64,000 nucleotides of DNA from CAVQRC01 sp963715045. Lineage in GTDB: Bacteria; Planctomycetota; Planctomycetia; Pirellulales; Lacipirellulaceae. The stretch lies in assembly GCA_963715045.1 (NCBI GenBank), contig CAVQRC010000045.1:102073-166072 (forward strand), in the 5' to 3' direction. Positions 52,235 through 61,175 of the stretch are shown piece after piece (the first letter of the stretch is position 1; each line of letters begins with the position of its first letter). The notes under the pieces are model-generated. The model saw nothing but the letters and a program-made list of their open reading frames with translations. It had not been told where the DNA came from and searched no databases. Position numbers and translations under genes: made by a program.

Positions 52235-53599
52235 ATGCTGTGGTTGATGAACTTGCCGATAGCGGTCCGCCTGTTCGCGGTCGGTGTGTTGGGGGTCTTG
52301 CTCGGTGGACTCACCAACTGGGCGATCTACAACCTTGCCTGGCATCGCCGGGCGATTTCTCCCTGGGCGGCCGGTCCACCACAGGGACCCCCGCGGCGGC
52401 GGCTCGATCGCGTACCGATCTTCGGTTGGTGGGGGCTTCGCCGCGAAGCGGCGATCCACGGAAGGGGATTCTGGATTCGCCCGCTCCTGATCGAAATCGG
52501 CATGGGCGTTGGTCTGGCGTGGCTGTACTGGTGGGAAGTTCAGCAACGTGGACTCTACATTCCGCAGTTGCTGGCCTGGGGGGCACGACCCGAGGTCGCC
52601 GGTTCGGTCGTGATCCCGCTCACTCAACTGCATGCCTGTTTTGCCGCGCACGTGCTGCTGATCACCTTGATGACGGCGGCCAGCTTCATCGATATCGACG
52701 AGAAGTTGATCCCGCCTGAGATCACCGAGCTCGGCATGCTCGCGGGGTTGATCCTCGTGACCTGCCTGCCGTGGTGTCTGTTGCCCCAGGTGACTGCCGA
52801 GCTGCCCGCCGCCAGTCCGCCCACGGTCTCGCTGCCGCTGGTCAGCGATGACGGTCAGCCGCTCGCACTCCGCGACGATCGTGTCCTGGTCGCCCACCCG
52901 ACCTTCGCCACCGGTCCGCGGCGGTGGTCGGACTGGCTTCAGGCGGCCCCCCACCGTGCCGCCCTGGCGACCGCCCTGGCCTGCTACTGGTTCTGGTTTG
53001 TGGCCATCTGCCCCTGGGTCTGGCGACCCCGCCGCGGCGTCAGGTTCGCGATTCGGATCGGTCTGGCCCGCATCGCTCGCGAAGTGCGACGCCCCTTTCT
53101 GGCCGGACTGTTGATCCTCGGTTCGCTCGCGATCGCGGGCGTGTGGTGGTTCGGCACCGAGTCCTGGGCCGCGTTGTGTTCGGGGCTGATCAGCGTCGTC
53201 GCCAGTGGGGCGATCGTGTGGGCCGTACGCATCGTCGGCAGCTTCGCGCTGCGTCGCGAAGCCATGGGCTTTGGCGATGTCACGTTGATGATGCTGCTGG
53301 GGGCGATCCTCGGCTGGCAGGCGTGTCTCGTGTTGTTCTTCATCGCGCCCTTCGCCGCGCTCGTGATCGGGGTCTTGCAGTGGATTTTCAAGAGCGACGA
53401 CGTCATCCCCTACGGACCGTTTCTCTGTGTGGGGGGACTGTTCGTGATCGTCGAGTGGGGCACGATCTGGGCGTGGCTCGGTCCCGTGTTCGAGATTCCG
53501 GGACTCGTTCCGGTGACCCTCCTGGTGTGTGTCCCCGCGATGTACCTGTTACTCGCGGTGATGCAGGTGATCAAGCACCTGGTGTTCGGAATCCAGTAG
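52235..53599 (+). CDS. Type IV prepilin peptidase-like membrane protease (A24)
   Basis: A membrane protein of about 454 aa. The two catalytic Asp of the A24 family are found in AASFIDIDEKLIPPEIT and MGFGDVTLMMLLGAILGWQA (GxGD). Extra helices and a 100-residue loop between the two motifs make it longer than PilD. The N-terminal methyltransferase zinc-Cys motif is absent, so only peptidase activity is predicted. Starts at 52235 or 52247 are possible. It may process pilins for type IV pili or DNA uptake with ComEC. Confidence 0.85.
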   Translation: MLWLMNLPIAVRLFAVGVLGVLLGGLTNWAIYNLAWHRRAISPWAAGPPQGPPRRRLDRVPIFGWWGLRREAAIHGRGFWIRPLLIEIGMGVGLAWLYWWEVQQRGLYIPQLLAWGARPEVAGSVVIPLTQLHACFAAHVLLITLMTAASFIDIDEKLIPPEITELGMLAGLILVTCLPWCLLPQVTAELPAASPPTVSLPLVSDDGQPLALRDDRVLVAHPTFATGPRRWSDWLQAAPHRAALATALACYWFWFVAICPWVWRPRRGVRFAIRIGLARIAREVRRPFLAGLLILGSLAIAGVWWFGTESWAALCSGLISVVASGAIVWAVRIVGSFALRREAMGFGDVTLMMLLGAILGWQACLVLFFIAPFAALVIGVLQWIFKSDDVIPYGPFLCVGGLFVIVEWGTIWAWLGPVFEIPGLVPVTLLVCVPAMYLLLAVMQVIKHLVFGIQ

Positions 53600-53610
53600 T
53601 CGAGGCCGCA

Positions 53611-54081
53611 ATGATGAAACGCTTCACTACCATCGAAGATCTCACCGGGTCCGAGGCCCTCCTTCGCCAGCGGCACCACGGCGTGATCACGACCCATGCC
53701 GGCGAGTTGGTCGGAATTCACCTCCGACCGTTTCCCAAGCTCGTCTCGTTGCCCGAGGTCTGGCCCGTGCATTGGAAATACCATCCCGCCGGCGCGGCCG
53801 ATACGTGCACGCTGTTCTACAACCAGTCCCGCCGTTGCCCGACGTATCTGGCCCTCCGTTATATGGCCTCGACAAGCGGCACGCACTACCGCACGTTTCT
53901 GGCCGCACTCAGCGTGCTGGATCGAATCGCGGCCATCAAACAAACCGACGCGATCGTGTGCGACGTCGGCAACTTCAGAATCTCCGATCGGCTTCTCGCC
54001 CGACTCGGCTGGGAGCCGCACAAACCTCAGCGATTGCATCGCAACTACATCAAGCGGTTCTACGGCACGTATCCCGCCTGA
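53611..54081 (+). CDS. Hypothetical protein ending in HRNYIKRFYGTYP
   Basis: A 156-aa soluble protein that begins MMKRFTTIEDLTGSEALLRQ and ends LGWEPHKPQRLHRNYIKRFY followed by GTYPA. The composition is well balanced, with a conserved-looking DAIVCDVGNFRISDRLLARL segment reminiscent of the end of acyltransferase folds. I do not recognise the family. It starts 11 bases after the prepilin peptidase stop and is probably co-transcribed. Confidence 0.65.
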   Translation: MMKRFTTIEDLTGSEALLRQRHHGVITTHAGELVGIHLRPFPKLVSLPEVWPVHWKYHPAGAADTCTLFYNQSRRCPTYLALRYMASTSGTHYRTFLAALSVLDRIAAIKQTDAIVCDVGNFRISDRLLARLGWEPHKPQRLHRNYIKRFYGTYPA

Positions 54082-54208
54082 TAGCATCACAGCACCTTCA
54101 GGGTGGCAAGTGGTATTGCGACCGATGAGAAGAGCCACTAGTCTCTCGCCGCTGTGCCGTGGCCCGCGGTACGGGGTCGTTAGGTTTCCTGGTCTTTCTG
54201 GCGGGCAC

Positions 54209-55042
54209 ATGGGTTCCATGCGTCATATCCGCTGCCCGATGCTGTTCGTCCTGGCGACAATACTGTCTGCCGGTTGTGGTCGCGTTGTGTTTCGACCGTC
54301 TCCCACGGCCCAGGTGATGACTCCGCAGCAACAGCAGCAGATCGCCCAGCAGGGACAGCAATTGCAACAGCGGGCCAGCGAACTGGATCGCAGTAATCAG
54401 GAACTCGAGTCGCTGCTGGCCCAATCGCGACAGCAGAATCAGGTTCTCAACGATCAGCTCTCTGCCGTCCGCGGCCAGCTTGAAACCACCAACCAGCAAC
54501 TGGCCGACTTCCGTGTAAAGAACGAGACGCTCCGCCAGCAGTCCGAGGCGTTGACCGCATCGGTTCGGACGAATGTGGGGGCCGAAATCCGGGCCAACAA
54601 CAGCCTGGTCAAAGAGCTCGCGATCGCCCGGATGCCCGGGGTCGAAGTCCGCAGTGACGGGGATGTCGTACGTGTCGAGGTGACCAGCGACCTTATGTTC
54701 CAAGGTAATACGGCCTACTTCTCCCGCGGTGCATCAAGCATCCTGCGGAGTGTTGCCGGCGAATTGCTCCGCAACTATCCCGAACAGCGGATCGGGATCG
54801 AGGCCCATACCGATGGTCTGCTCGTCAAGAGCTCCGATTATCCGAGCAATCATCATTTGACGGTCGCTCAGGGGACGGCCGTCTACGAGTTCCTCGCGAA
54901 CCAGGCCCGCGTGCCGCCGGAGCAGATCTTCGTGGTCGCGCATGGCGCCAATTACCCGGTTGTTTCGAACGCGACCGAGGCCGGCCGCAAGCGAAACCGG
55001 CGAATCGAGTTCGTGATCTACCCCGAGAAGATTCCCCGCTGA
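54209..55042 (+). CDS. OmpA-family lipoprotein with coiled-coil stalk
   Basis: A signal peptide ends in LATILSAGC, a lipobox. Residues 30-130 form a Gln-rich coiled coil (QQQQQIAQQGQQLQQRASEL). The C-terminal OmpA-like domain binds peptidoglycan: RIGIEAHTDGLLVKSSDYPS, VAQGTAVYEFLANQ and GRKRNRRIEFVIYP. It probably tethers the outer membrane to the cell wall. Start at 54209 or 54218. It resembles Pal-like proteins but lies apart from the ExbB/TolR genes at 5.4-10.2 kb. Confidence 0.9.
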   Translation: MGSMRHIRCPMLFVLATILSAGCGRVVFRPSPTAQVMTPQQQQQIAQQGQQLQQRASELDRSNQELESLLAQSRQQNQVLNDQLSAVRGQLETTNQQLADFRVKNETLRQQSEALTASVRTNVGAEIRANNSLVKELAIARMPGVEVRSDGDVVRVEVTSDLMFQGNTAYFSRGASSILRSVAGELLRNYPEQRIGIEAHTDGLLVKSSDYPSNHHLTVAQGTAVYEFLANQARVPPEQIFVVAHGANYPVVSNATEAGRKRNRRIEFVIYPEKIPR

Positions 55043-55186
55043 CGCGTCGCCGCCTGCCTGGTCTCCGGGGAGCGAACCCGGATCGCCCGGGCCCTGTCCG
55101 AAGGGCGGAAAACACGATACGCTCGAAGTTCTGGGCAATCGTCTCCTGCCGACCCGCCCGCGTCCTCGCCTTTTGTCTGGCTCCCT

Positions 55187-55792
55187 ATGCTCGCCATCGT
55201 CGATTACCAGATGGGCAACCTGCGCAGCGTTCAAAAAGGCTTCGAACGCGTCGGTCACGAGGCCACGATCACATCCGATGCCCGCGAAATTGCGGCCGCC
55301 GACAAGGTCGTCCTCCCGGGAGTCGGTGGATTCGCCGACGCGATGGCTGAACTGAAACGGCGAGACCTGATCACGCCCCTCGCGGACTTCGTCGCTGCCG
55401 GGAAGCCGTTCCTGGGGATCTGTCTGGGCTTGCAGTTGCTGTTCGAAGGCAGCGATGAGGACGGCGATCACGAAGGGTTCGGCTGGTTGAAGGGGAGGGT
55501 GAAACGCTTCGCACCTGGTCCCGAACGGAAGGTCCCCCACATGGGCTGGAACACGCTCACGTTCACTGGGGCGGTTCCGCTGTTTGCCGGATTGGCCGAC
55601 GGCACCTATGTGTATTTCGTGCACTCCTACTACGCGGATGCGTCAGATCCGAACGTTGTCGCCGCCACGGCCGACTACCCCGAACCCTTTTGCGCGGCGA
55701 TCGCCCGCGACAATCTTTACGCGACGCAGTTCCATCCCGAGAAGAGCCAGCGCTGCGGCCTCAAAATCCTCGACAACTTTGCGATGCTGTAG
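55187..55792 (+). CDS. hisH: Imidazole glycerol phosphate synthase, glutamine amidotransferase subunit
   Basis: HisH supplies ammonia from glutamine to HisF. The 201-aa class I amidotransferase has the oxyanion region LPGVGGFADAM, the nucleophile in FLGICLGLQLLFEGSDE and the His/Glu pair in YATQFHPEKSQRCGL. It is separated from hisA by 248 bases that contain a repeat element. HisF is not in the window. Confidence 0.95.
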   Translation: MLAIVDYQMGNLRSVQKGFERVGHEATITSDAREIAAADKVVLPGVGGFADAMAELKRRDLITPLADFVAAGKPFLGICLGLQLLFEGSDEDGDHEGFGWLKGRVKRFAPGPERKVPHMGWNTLTFTGAVPLFAGLADGTYVYFVHSYYADASDPNVVAATADYPEPFCAAIARDNLYATQFHPEKSQRCGLKILDNFAML

Positions 55793-55864
55793 TTGCCTCG
55801 TGGAGTCGGGTGCACTCCGGACCCGGCCAGCCGCGGCGAGCTGCACCGGCTCGACGATTCCGCA

Positions 55865-55952
55865 GTGCAGGAACGCAGTTGCGGATGTTGCGGCCTCTTA
55901 GGTCATTCGAAGCTGGGCCGCTTCAGCGACACCAATAAGCCCGTTCCTGCAC
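55865..55952. repeat. 88-bp inverted-repeat element (complete copy)
   Basis: GTGCAGGAACG (55865-55875) and CGTTCCTGCAC (55942-55952) are perfect reverse complements. A nested GCGGCC/GGCCGC pair lies inside, at 55890 and 55916. Partial copies are at 4674-4728 (right half) and 29183-29215 (left half). Confidence 0.75.
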
Positions 55953-56040
55953 CCACGACGCGGGCCCCTTGCCGGTCGGCAGAACCTATGGGATATTCGG
56001 CCCTTTCGTGTCTGCTGGCACTAAGGAAGGCACTCCCTGG

Positions 56041-56820
56041 ATGCAAATCTGGCCCGCGATCGACCTCCGAGGAGGGAACTGCGTCCGGCTCGAACAGGGC
56101 GATTACAACCGGGAAACCGTCTACGGCAGCGATCCGGCCCAGGTCGCCGCGACGTTCGTCGAACAGGGAGCCCGCTTCCTGCATCTGGTCGACCTGGACG
56201 CGGCCAAATCGGGCTTGGCCGTCAATCTCGAACCTGTGCGGCTCGCTGCTGCCGCGTTCCATCAGCAGGCTCCCGATGGTGTCGTCGAGCTGGGCGGCGG
56301 AATCCGCGATGATGCCAGCCTGGACCACGCGCTCGATCTGGGGATTGATCGCGTGGTTGTCGGCACGGCCGCACTCCGCGAACCCGAATGGTTCCGTCGT
56401 GCATGTCACCGCTGGCCCGCGAAAATCGTGCTGGGGATCGACGCCCGCAATGGCAATGTCGCCACGGACGGGTGGCTCAAGACTACGAAGTCATCCGCGA
56501 TCGAGCTCGCTCAGCAGTTCGCCGATCTTCCCCTCGCGTCGATCGTTTACACCGATATCGCCACCGACGGAATGCTGGCAGGTCCCAATTTCGAGGCGAT
56601 GCGAGAGATGTCCGAGGCGGTCGGCATCCCGGTGATCGCTTCGGGTGGCGTGACGACTCTGAACGATGTCTCGCGACTGGCCGCCGTGGGCGTTCACGGC
56701 TGCATCATTGGTCGTGCTCTGTACGAGCAACGCATCAACCTCGTCGACGCGATTCGAGCGGGCAACGAGGCCCAGACCGTACTCCCCTCGATTCCCGATA
56801 AAGAGAACCCGAAGACCTGA
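56041..56820 (+). CDS. hisA: Phosphoribosylformimino-5-aminoimidazole carboxamide ribotide isomerase
   Basis: HisA is the barrel isomerase of histidine synthesis. The 259-aa protein shows the two half-barrel phosphate motifs and catalytic Asp residues: WPAIDLRGGNCVRLEQGDYN, LVDLDAAKSG, VELGGGIRDDASLD, VLGIDARNGNVATDGW, IVYTDIATDGMLAGPN and IASGGVTTLNDVSRL. The ATG at 56041 is chosen. It is downstream of hisH on the same strand. Confidence 0.95.
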   Translation: MQIWPAIDLRGGNCVRLEQGDYNRETVYGSDPAQVAATFVEQGARFLHLVDLDAAKSGLAVNLEPVRLAAAAFHQQAPDGVVELGGGIRDDASLDHALDLGIDRVVVGTAALREPEWFRRACHRWPAKIVLGIDARNGNVATDGWLKTTKSSAIELAQQFADLPLASIVYTDIATDGMLAGPNFEAMREMSEAVGIPVIASGGVTTLNDVSRLAAVGVHGCIIGRALYEQRINLVDAIRAGNEAQTVLPSIPDKENPKT

Positions 56821-56922
56821 CCCGGCCGCCGAGCACTCAGCTGGCCATCCGAGGCCATCCGGCCACGTCGTGCCAGCGGTCGGAACAACTGATCACTCGT
56901 TGGAGCATTTGAGGACTTTCGC

Positions 56923-59012
56923 ATGGCTAAAAACGTCGGAGACATTCGCAACCTCGCCATCCTGGGACACGGTTCGTCCGGAAAGACGACGCTCGTCGAT
57001 CACATTCTGGTGAAGACCAAGGCCGTCAATGCGCATCCCAGTGTCGACGAAGGGACCAGTATCTGCGATTTCGACGAGGAGGAGAAACACCACAAGTACA
57101 CCATCGAGTCGACCGTCACCCACTTCGAGCACGCCGGTAAAGAATTCAATTTCATCGACACGCCCGGGTATCCGGATCTGATCGGCCAGGCCATCGGGGC
57201 GATCAGCGCGGTCGAGACCGCGCTGATCGCGATCGACGCGCACGCCGGGATCAAGGTCAACACCCGCAGAGTCTTCAGCGAAGCGACCAAGGCGGGACTC
57301 GGCCGGTTCATCGTGATCACCAAGTTCGATGCGGAGAATGTCGACTTCGAGGGTCTGCTGGCCTCGATCAAGGAAGTCTTCGGTTCCGCCTGCGTGCCGT
57401 TGAATGTCCCGCTCGGTCAGGGACACGATTTTCACGGGATCGCCAGTACGCTCCAGGTGCCTGACGATACGACCGGCGCCGTGGTCGACCCGGCCGAGAT
57501 CGGCGAATCGCTGATCGAGTCGATTATTGAAGTCGACGAAGCCGTGATGGAAAAGTACTTCGAAGGTGAAATGCCGAGCCAGGAGGAACTGGCGCGGCTG
57601 ATGGCCAAAGCCATCAGCGAAGGTTCGCTCGTACCGATCATGTGTGTTTCGGTGCGAAAGGAGATTGGTGTCGACGAACTTCTCGATGTCCTGGCGGCTT
57701 CGGCGTTGCCGCCCGATGCCATTTCGCGAACGGCCAAGAAGGATGGCGAGGAGGTCCCGCTCACTGCAGATCCGGCCGGACCGCTGGCAGCACGCGTCTT
57801 CAAAACACGCATCGATCCGTTCGTGCAGAAGCTGAGTTTCCTTCGCGTCTACTCCGGCACGCTCCACAAGGACATGACGGTGGCTTCGCCCGACGCCCGC
57901 AAAGGCGTCAAGATCGGGCCGTTGTTCAAGGTTCAGGCGAACCATACCGAAGCCATCGACGAAGCGATCGCGGGAGACATCGTCGCGGTGACCAAGGCCG
58001 AAGATCTGCACACGGGAACGAGTATCGGTGACCTCGCGGTGCCGCGGATCAAATTTCCGACACCGATGGTTGGTCTGGCGGTCACTCCCAAGAGTCGTGG
58101 GGACGAGGCCAAGCTTTCGGCGCCCTGCACAAGCTCGTGGAAGAAGACAGCACGATTCATCTGGAGAGCGATCAGGAAACGAAGGAGATGGTGCTGACGG
58201 GCATGAGCGAATTGCATCTCATGCTGGTGCAGGAGCGACTCAAGCGGCGGGACAAGGTCGAAGTCGAAACGCGGGAACCGAAGATTCCCTATCGGGAGAC
58301 GATTCAAGGCAACGGCGAAGGGAGCTACCGCCACAAGAAACAGAGCGGTGGCGCGGGCCAGTTCGGTGAAGTCCACATCCGCATGTTCCCGTTCCCGGAA
58401 GGAACGGTTCCTGAGGAATTCGCGGTCAAGGATCGGTTCCCGCAGTTGAAGGACTTCCATTACCACGAGAAGAGCAACTTCATCTGGATCGATTCGGTGG
58501 TCGGCGGTACGATCCCGGGCAACTTTCTGCCGGCGATCGAGAAAGGTTTTCTCGAGCGGTTGAGCAAGGGGGTGATTGCCGGCTATCCGGTGCAGAACGT
58601 GGGGGTCGAAGTGCACTACGGGAAACATCATCCCGTGGACAGTAACGAGACGGCCTTCAAGATCGCGGCCAGTCGGGCGTTCATGGAGGTGTTCCAGAAA
58701 TCGCGTCCCTCGTTGCTCGAACCGATCGTTGAAATGAAGATCACCGTACCCTCGGATAACGTGGGGGATGTCTCGAGCGACATGTCGGGCCGCCGAGGAC
58801 AAATGGTCGGGATGGAGTCGGCCGGAGGAGGGCTGACCACCGTCGAAACCAAGGCCCCCCTGGCCGAAGTCTCGACCTATGCCCGGACCCTCTCCAGCAT
58901 GACCGGCGGACAGGGAAGCTACACGATGGAGTTCTCCCACTACGACGTCGTGCCGCCGAATGTGCAGCAGGAAATCGTGAGCCAGGCCAAGATCAAGGAA
59001 GAAGAGGATTAG
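56923..59012 (+). CDS. EF-G-like translational GTPase (EF-G2 type, one frame break)
   Basis: A five-domain elongation-factor-G relative of about 695 aa. G1 is ILGHGSSGKTTLVDHIL and G3 is FIDTPGYPDLIGQ. The G4 position reads VITKFDAENVDF, with Thr where NKxD is usual. The frame slips near 58119-58125. Adding one G gives LSAALHKLVEEDSTIHLESD and leads to domains IV-V (GGQGSYTMEFSHYDVVPPN). EF-G2-type paralogues are known to have altered translocation roles. A palindromic heptad tract lies directly downstream. Confidence 0.85.
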
Positions 59013-59020
59013 GGAGGGGG

Positions 59021-59075
59021 CAGGGGTCGGGGATCAGGGGTCAGGAATAATCTGACCCCCGATCCCTGACCCCTG
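59021..59075. repeat. Inverted pair of CCCCTGA heptad tracts
   Basis: 59021-59044 and 59052-59075 are 24-base reverse complements with two mismatches around a GAATAAT loop. It is a strong hairpin after the EF-G gene; more heptads run to 59082, 7 bases before the next ATG. Confidence 0.7.
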
Positions 59076-59088
59076 ACCCCTGAGCGAA

Positions 59089-60487
59089 ATGCCGGTTCGC
59101 CTCGCTATCCTCGCGTCGTTCTTGATGGCCGCATCGCCGGGGGTGCAAGCCGTGACCCCGACCCAGCCTCTCACCCGCGAACGGCAGATCACGTCCGCCG
59201 CGAACAACCACATTCTCACGAACACCGGCGTCTGGTCGCCGGACGGGGCCTGGATCTACTACGACGTCCGCAGTGACGAGGCCGGATCGAAGTTCGATGG
59301 CACGCGGATCGAGCGGGTGCAGGTGGCATCCGGCCAGGTGGAAGTCGTCTACGAGTCCAACGGCGGTGCCTGCTGTGGCGTGGTGACTGCGTCCCCCGTC
59401 GAGGATCGCGTGGTCTTCATTCACGGGCCGGAACACCCGACCGAAGATTGGCAATACGCCGCGTATCATCGGCGGGGCGTCGTCGTGGAGCAGGGCAGGG
59501 GGGCTGCCGCAGTCAATCTCGACGCCCGCAACCTCACATCGCCGTTCACACCAGGAGCCCTCCGCGGGGGCACGCACGTCCACGTGTTCAGCGGTGATGG
59601 CGAGTGGGTCAGCTTCACGTACGAAGATCACGTGCTCGCGACCACCCAGGCTCCACAGGCTGCCAGGAACCAGCGCAACGTGGGGGTTGCAGCGCCGTGG
59701 GGGCCCGTAAGCGTCCCACGCACCCACCCTCGCAACCACGATGGGAAGCTATTTCAGTGTCCTGGTGACCACAACAACAGACGACCCGCAGCCGGGGACC
59801 GATCAGATCTCACGTGCTTACAGCGACGCCTGGGTTGGCCGCGCCGGCTACCTTCGCAGCGACGGCGTTCGCCAACACAGGGCGATCGCTTTCTTGGGCG
59901 ACGTCGTCTGTGAGGATGATTCGGTCATCACCGAACTGTACCTCGTCGACATTCCCGACAATCCGACCGTGGCCGGTGCCGAACCCCTCGCAGGAACTTC
60001 GACGACCCGCCCCGCGCCTCCCGCGGGCACACGACAACGACGACTTACGCGAACCGCCGAGCGTCGCCATCCGGGCCTGAGCGGCCCGCGACATTGGCCG
60101 CGAAGTTCGCCCGACGGCAGCCAGATCGCATTTCTAATGCTCGACGAGGATGGCGTTCCGCAGCTCCATACGATTTCGCCCCAGGGCGGCCCGGTCCGGC
60201 AGATCACGGACAACAGCTTCCCGATCGAATCGGCGTTCTCCTGGCACCCCGACGGCCAGCGAATCGCCGTCATCGCCGGCAACAGCGTGTGCGAAGTCGA
60301 CGTCGCGACCGGTGAGACCACGCGTCTCACCGAACCGACGGCCGATGCCCCGCTCCGCCCCGAGGCCTGCGTCTATTCCCCGGACGGTGCCCAGATCGCC
60401 TACCTCCGCCGCGTCACGACAGCCGCCGGCGTCTCCAACCAGATCTACGTCGTCCCCTCGCCCCGACCCCTGACCCCCGACCCCTGA
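59089..60487 (+). CDS. DUF3748 family exported beta-propeller protein (one frame break)
   Basis: A signal peptide (MPVRLAILASFLMAASPGVQ) is followed by TolB-like propeller blades. The frame breaks in the GGG near 59740; removing one G gives DGSYFSVLVTTTTDDPQPGT. Family landmarks include NTGVWSPDGAWIYYDVRSDE, GLSGPRHWPRSSPDGSQIAF and AFSWHPDGQRIAVIAGNSVC. The restored length is about 465 aa. The C-terminus PSPRPLTPDP is encoded by a heptad repeat tract, which suggests a repeat grew into the end of the gene. YidR of E. coli is, from memory, a relative; function unknown. Confidence 0.75.
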
Positions 60488-60492
60488 TCCCC
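60462..60492 (+). repeat. CCCCTGA/CCCCCGA heptad tract at a gene end
   Basis: The tract covers the last codons and stop of the DUF3748 gene. Same family as the tract at 61130-61159. Confidence 0.55.
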
Positions 60493-60494
60493 GG

Positions 60495-60953
60495 TCACGG
60501 CAGTTCGTGCCGTTCGAAGAGTTCACCGAACGTCGGTCCGGCTGCGTTCTCGGGATCGACGGGCAGCGACTCTGCTTTCTCGATCGCCTCGACGACACGC
60601 GCGTGCAGGGCGGCCAGAAGCTCTTTCTTCGCGGCGCGGGACGCCCCTTTCTTCTGCTCCTTGTACTTCTCGAAGTCTTCCTCAGAGAGAAACTGACCCA
60701 GGGCCTCGCCGTAGCCATTGACAGGTCTTTCGTGATCCTCTGCGGAGTCGTCTTTTTCGTCGGGCAGATGGCACACTTTACAGCCCGCCTTGCGAACCGC
60801 TTTCTTGAATTCCGCCGGGGCCTCGTTGCCCGCATACCGGAGTCGCCACTGCTTGCTGTACTCAGCCCGAGCCAACGCCCGTTGGTGGATCGTTCCGCTC
60901 ATTGCCAGAAACGAGAAACACAATCCCGCGACAGCGATCACGATATTTCGCAT
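60495..60953 (-). CDS. Exported single-heme cytochrome c-like protein
   Basis: A 152-aa protein with an N-terminal signal (RNIVIAVAGLCFSFLAMSG) and one heme motif in KAGCKVCHLPDEKDD. A Lys/Glu-rich helical C-terminal half follows. A distant Met ligand is not evident, so it may be bis-His or a heme-binding domain of another type. The ATG at 60953 is chosen over one at 60983. It is convergent with DUF3748. Confidence 0.75.
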   Translation of the reverse strand: MRNIVIAVAGLCFSFLAMSGTIHQRALARAEYSKQWRLRYAGNEAPAEFKKAVRKAGCKVCHLPDEKDDSAEDHERPVNGYGEALGQFLSEEDFEKYKEQKKGASRAAKKELLAALHARVVEAIEKAESLPVDPENAAGPTFGELFERHELP

Positions 60954-61129
60954 CAAAGACTCCCGGCCGGCCAGAGGCCGCAATGAAGAATGACTAGAGC
61001 CTGAGAACTAAGTACCTATCCCAATAATCAAGTGACCGTCTCCCACGGCCGGGGAATTCGGTCGCTGCGGCCAATTTTGGGACCGGCTCTAAGGAATACC
61101 GAAACCTCAATGATCAAGCAATGTTCATT

Positions 61130-61159
61130 CTGACCCCCGACCCCCGACCCCCGACCCCT
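61130..61159 (+). repeat. CCCCCGA heptad tract downstream of typA
   Basis: Four CCCCCGA-type units lie just after the typA stop (minus strand gene). Confidence 0.55.
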
Positions 61160-61175
61160 CAATTCCCCCGATCCC

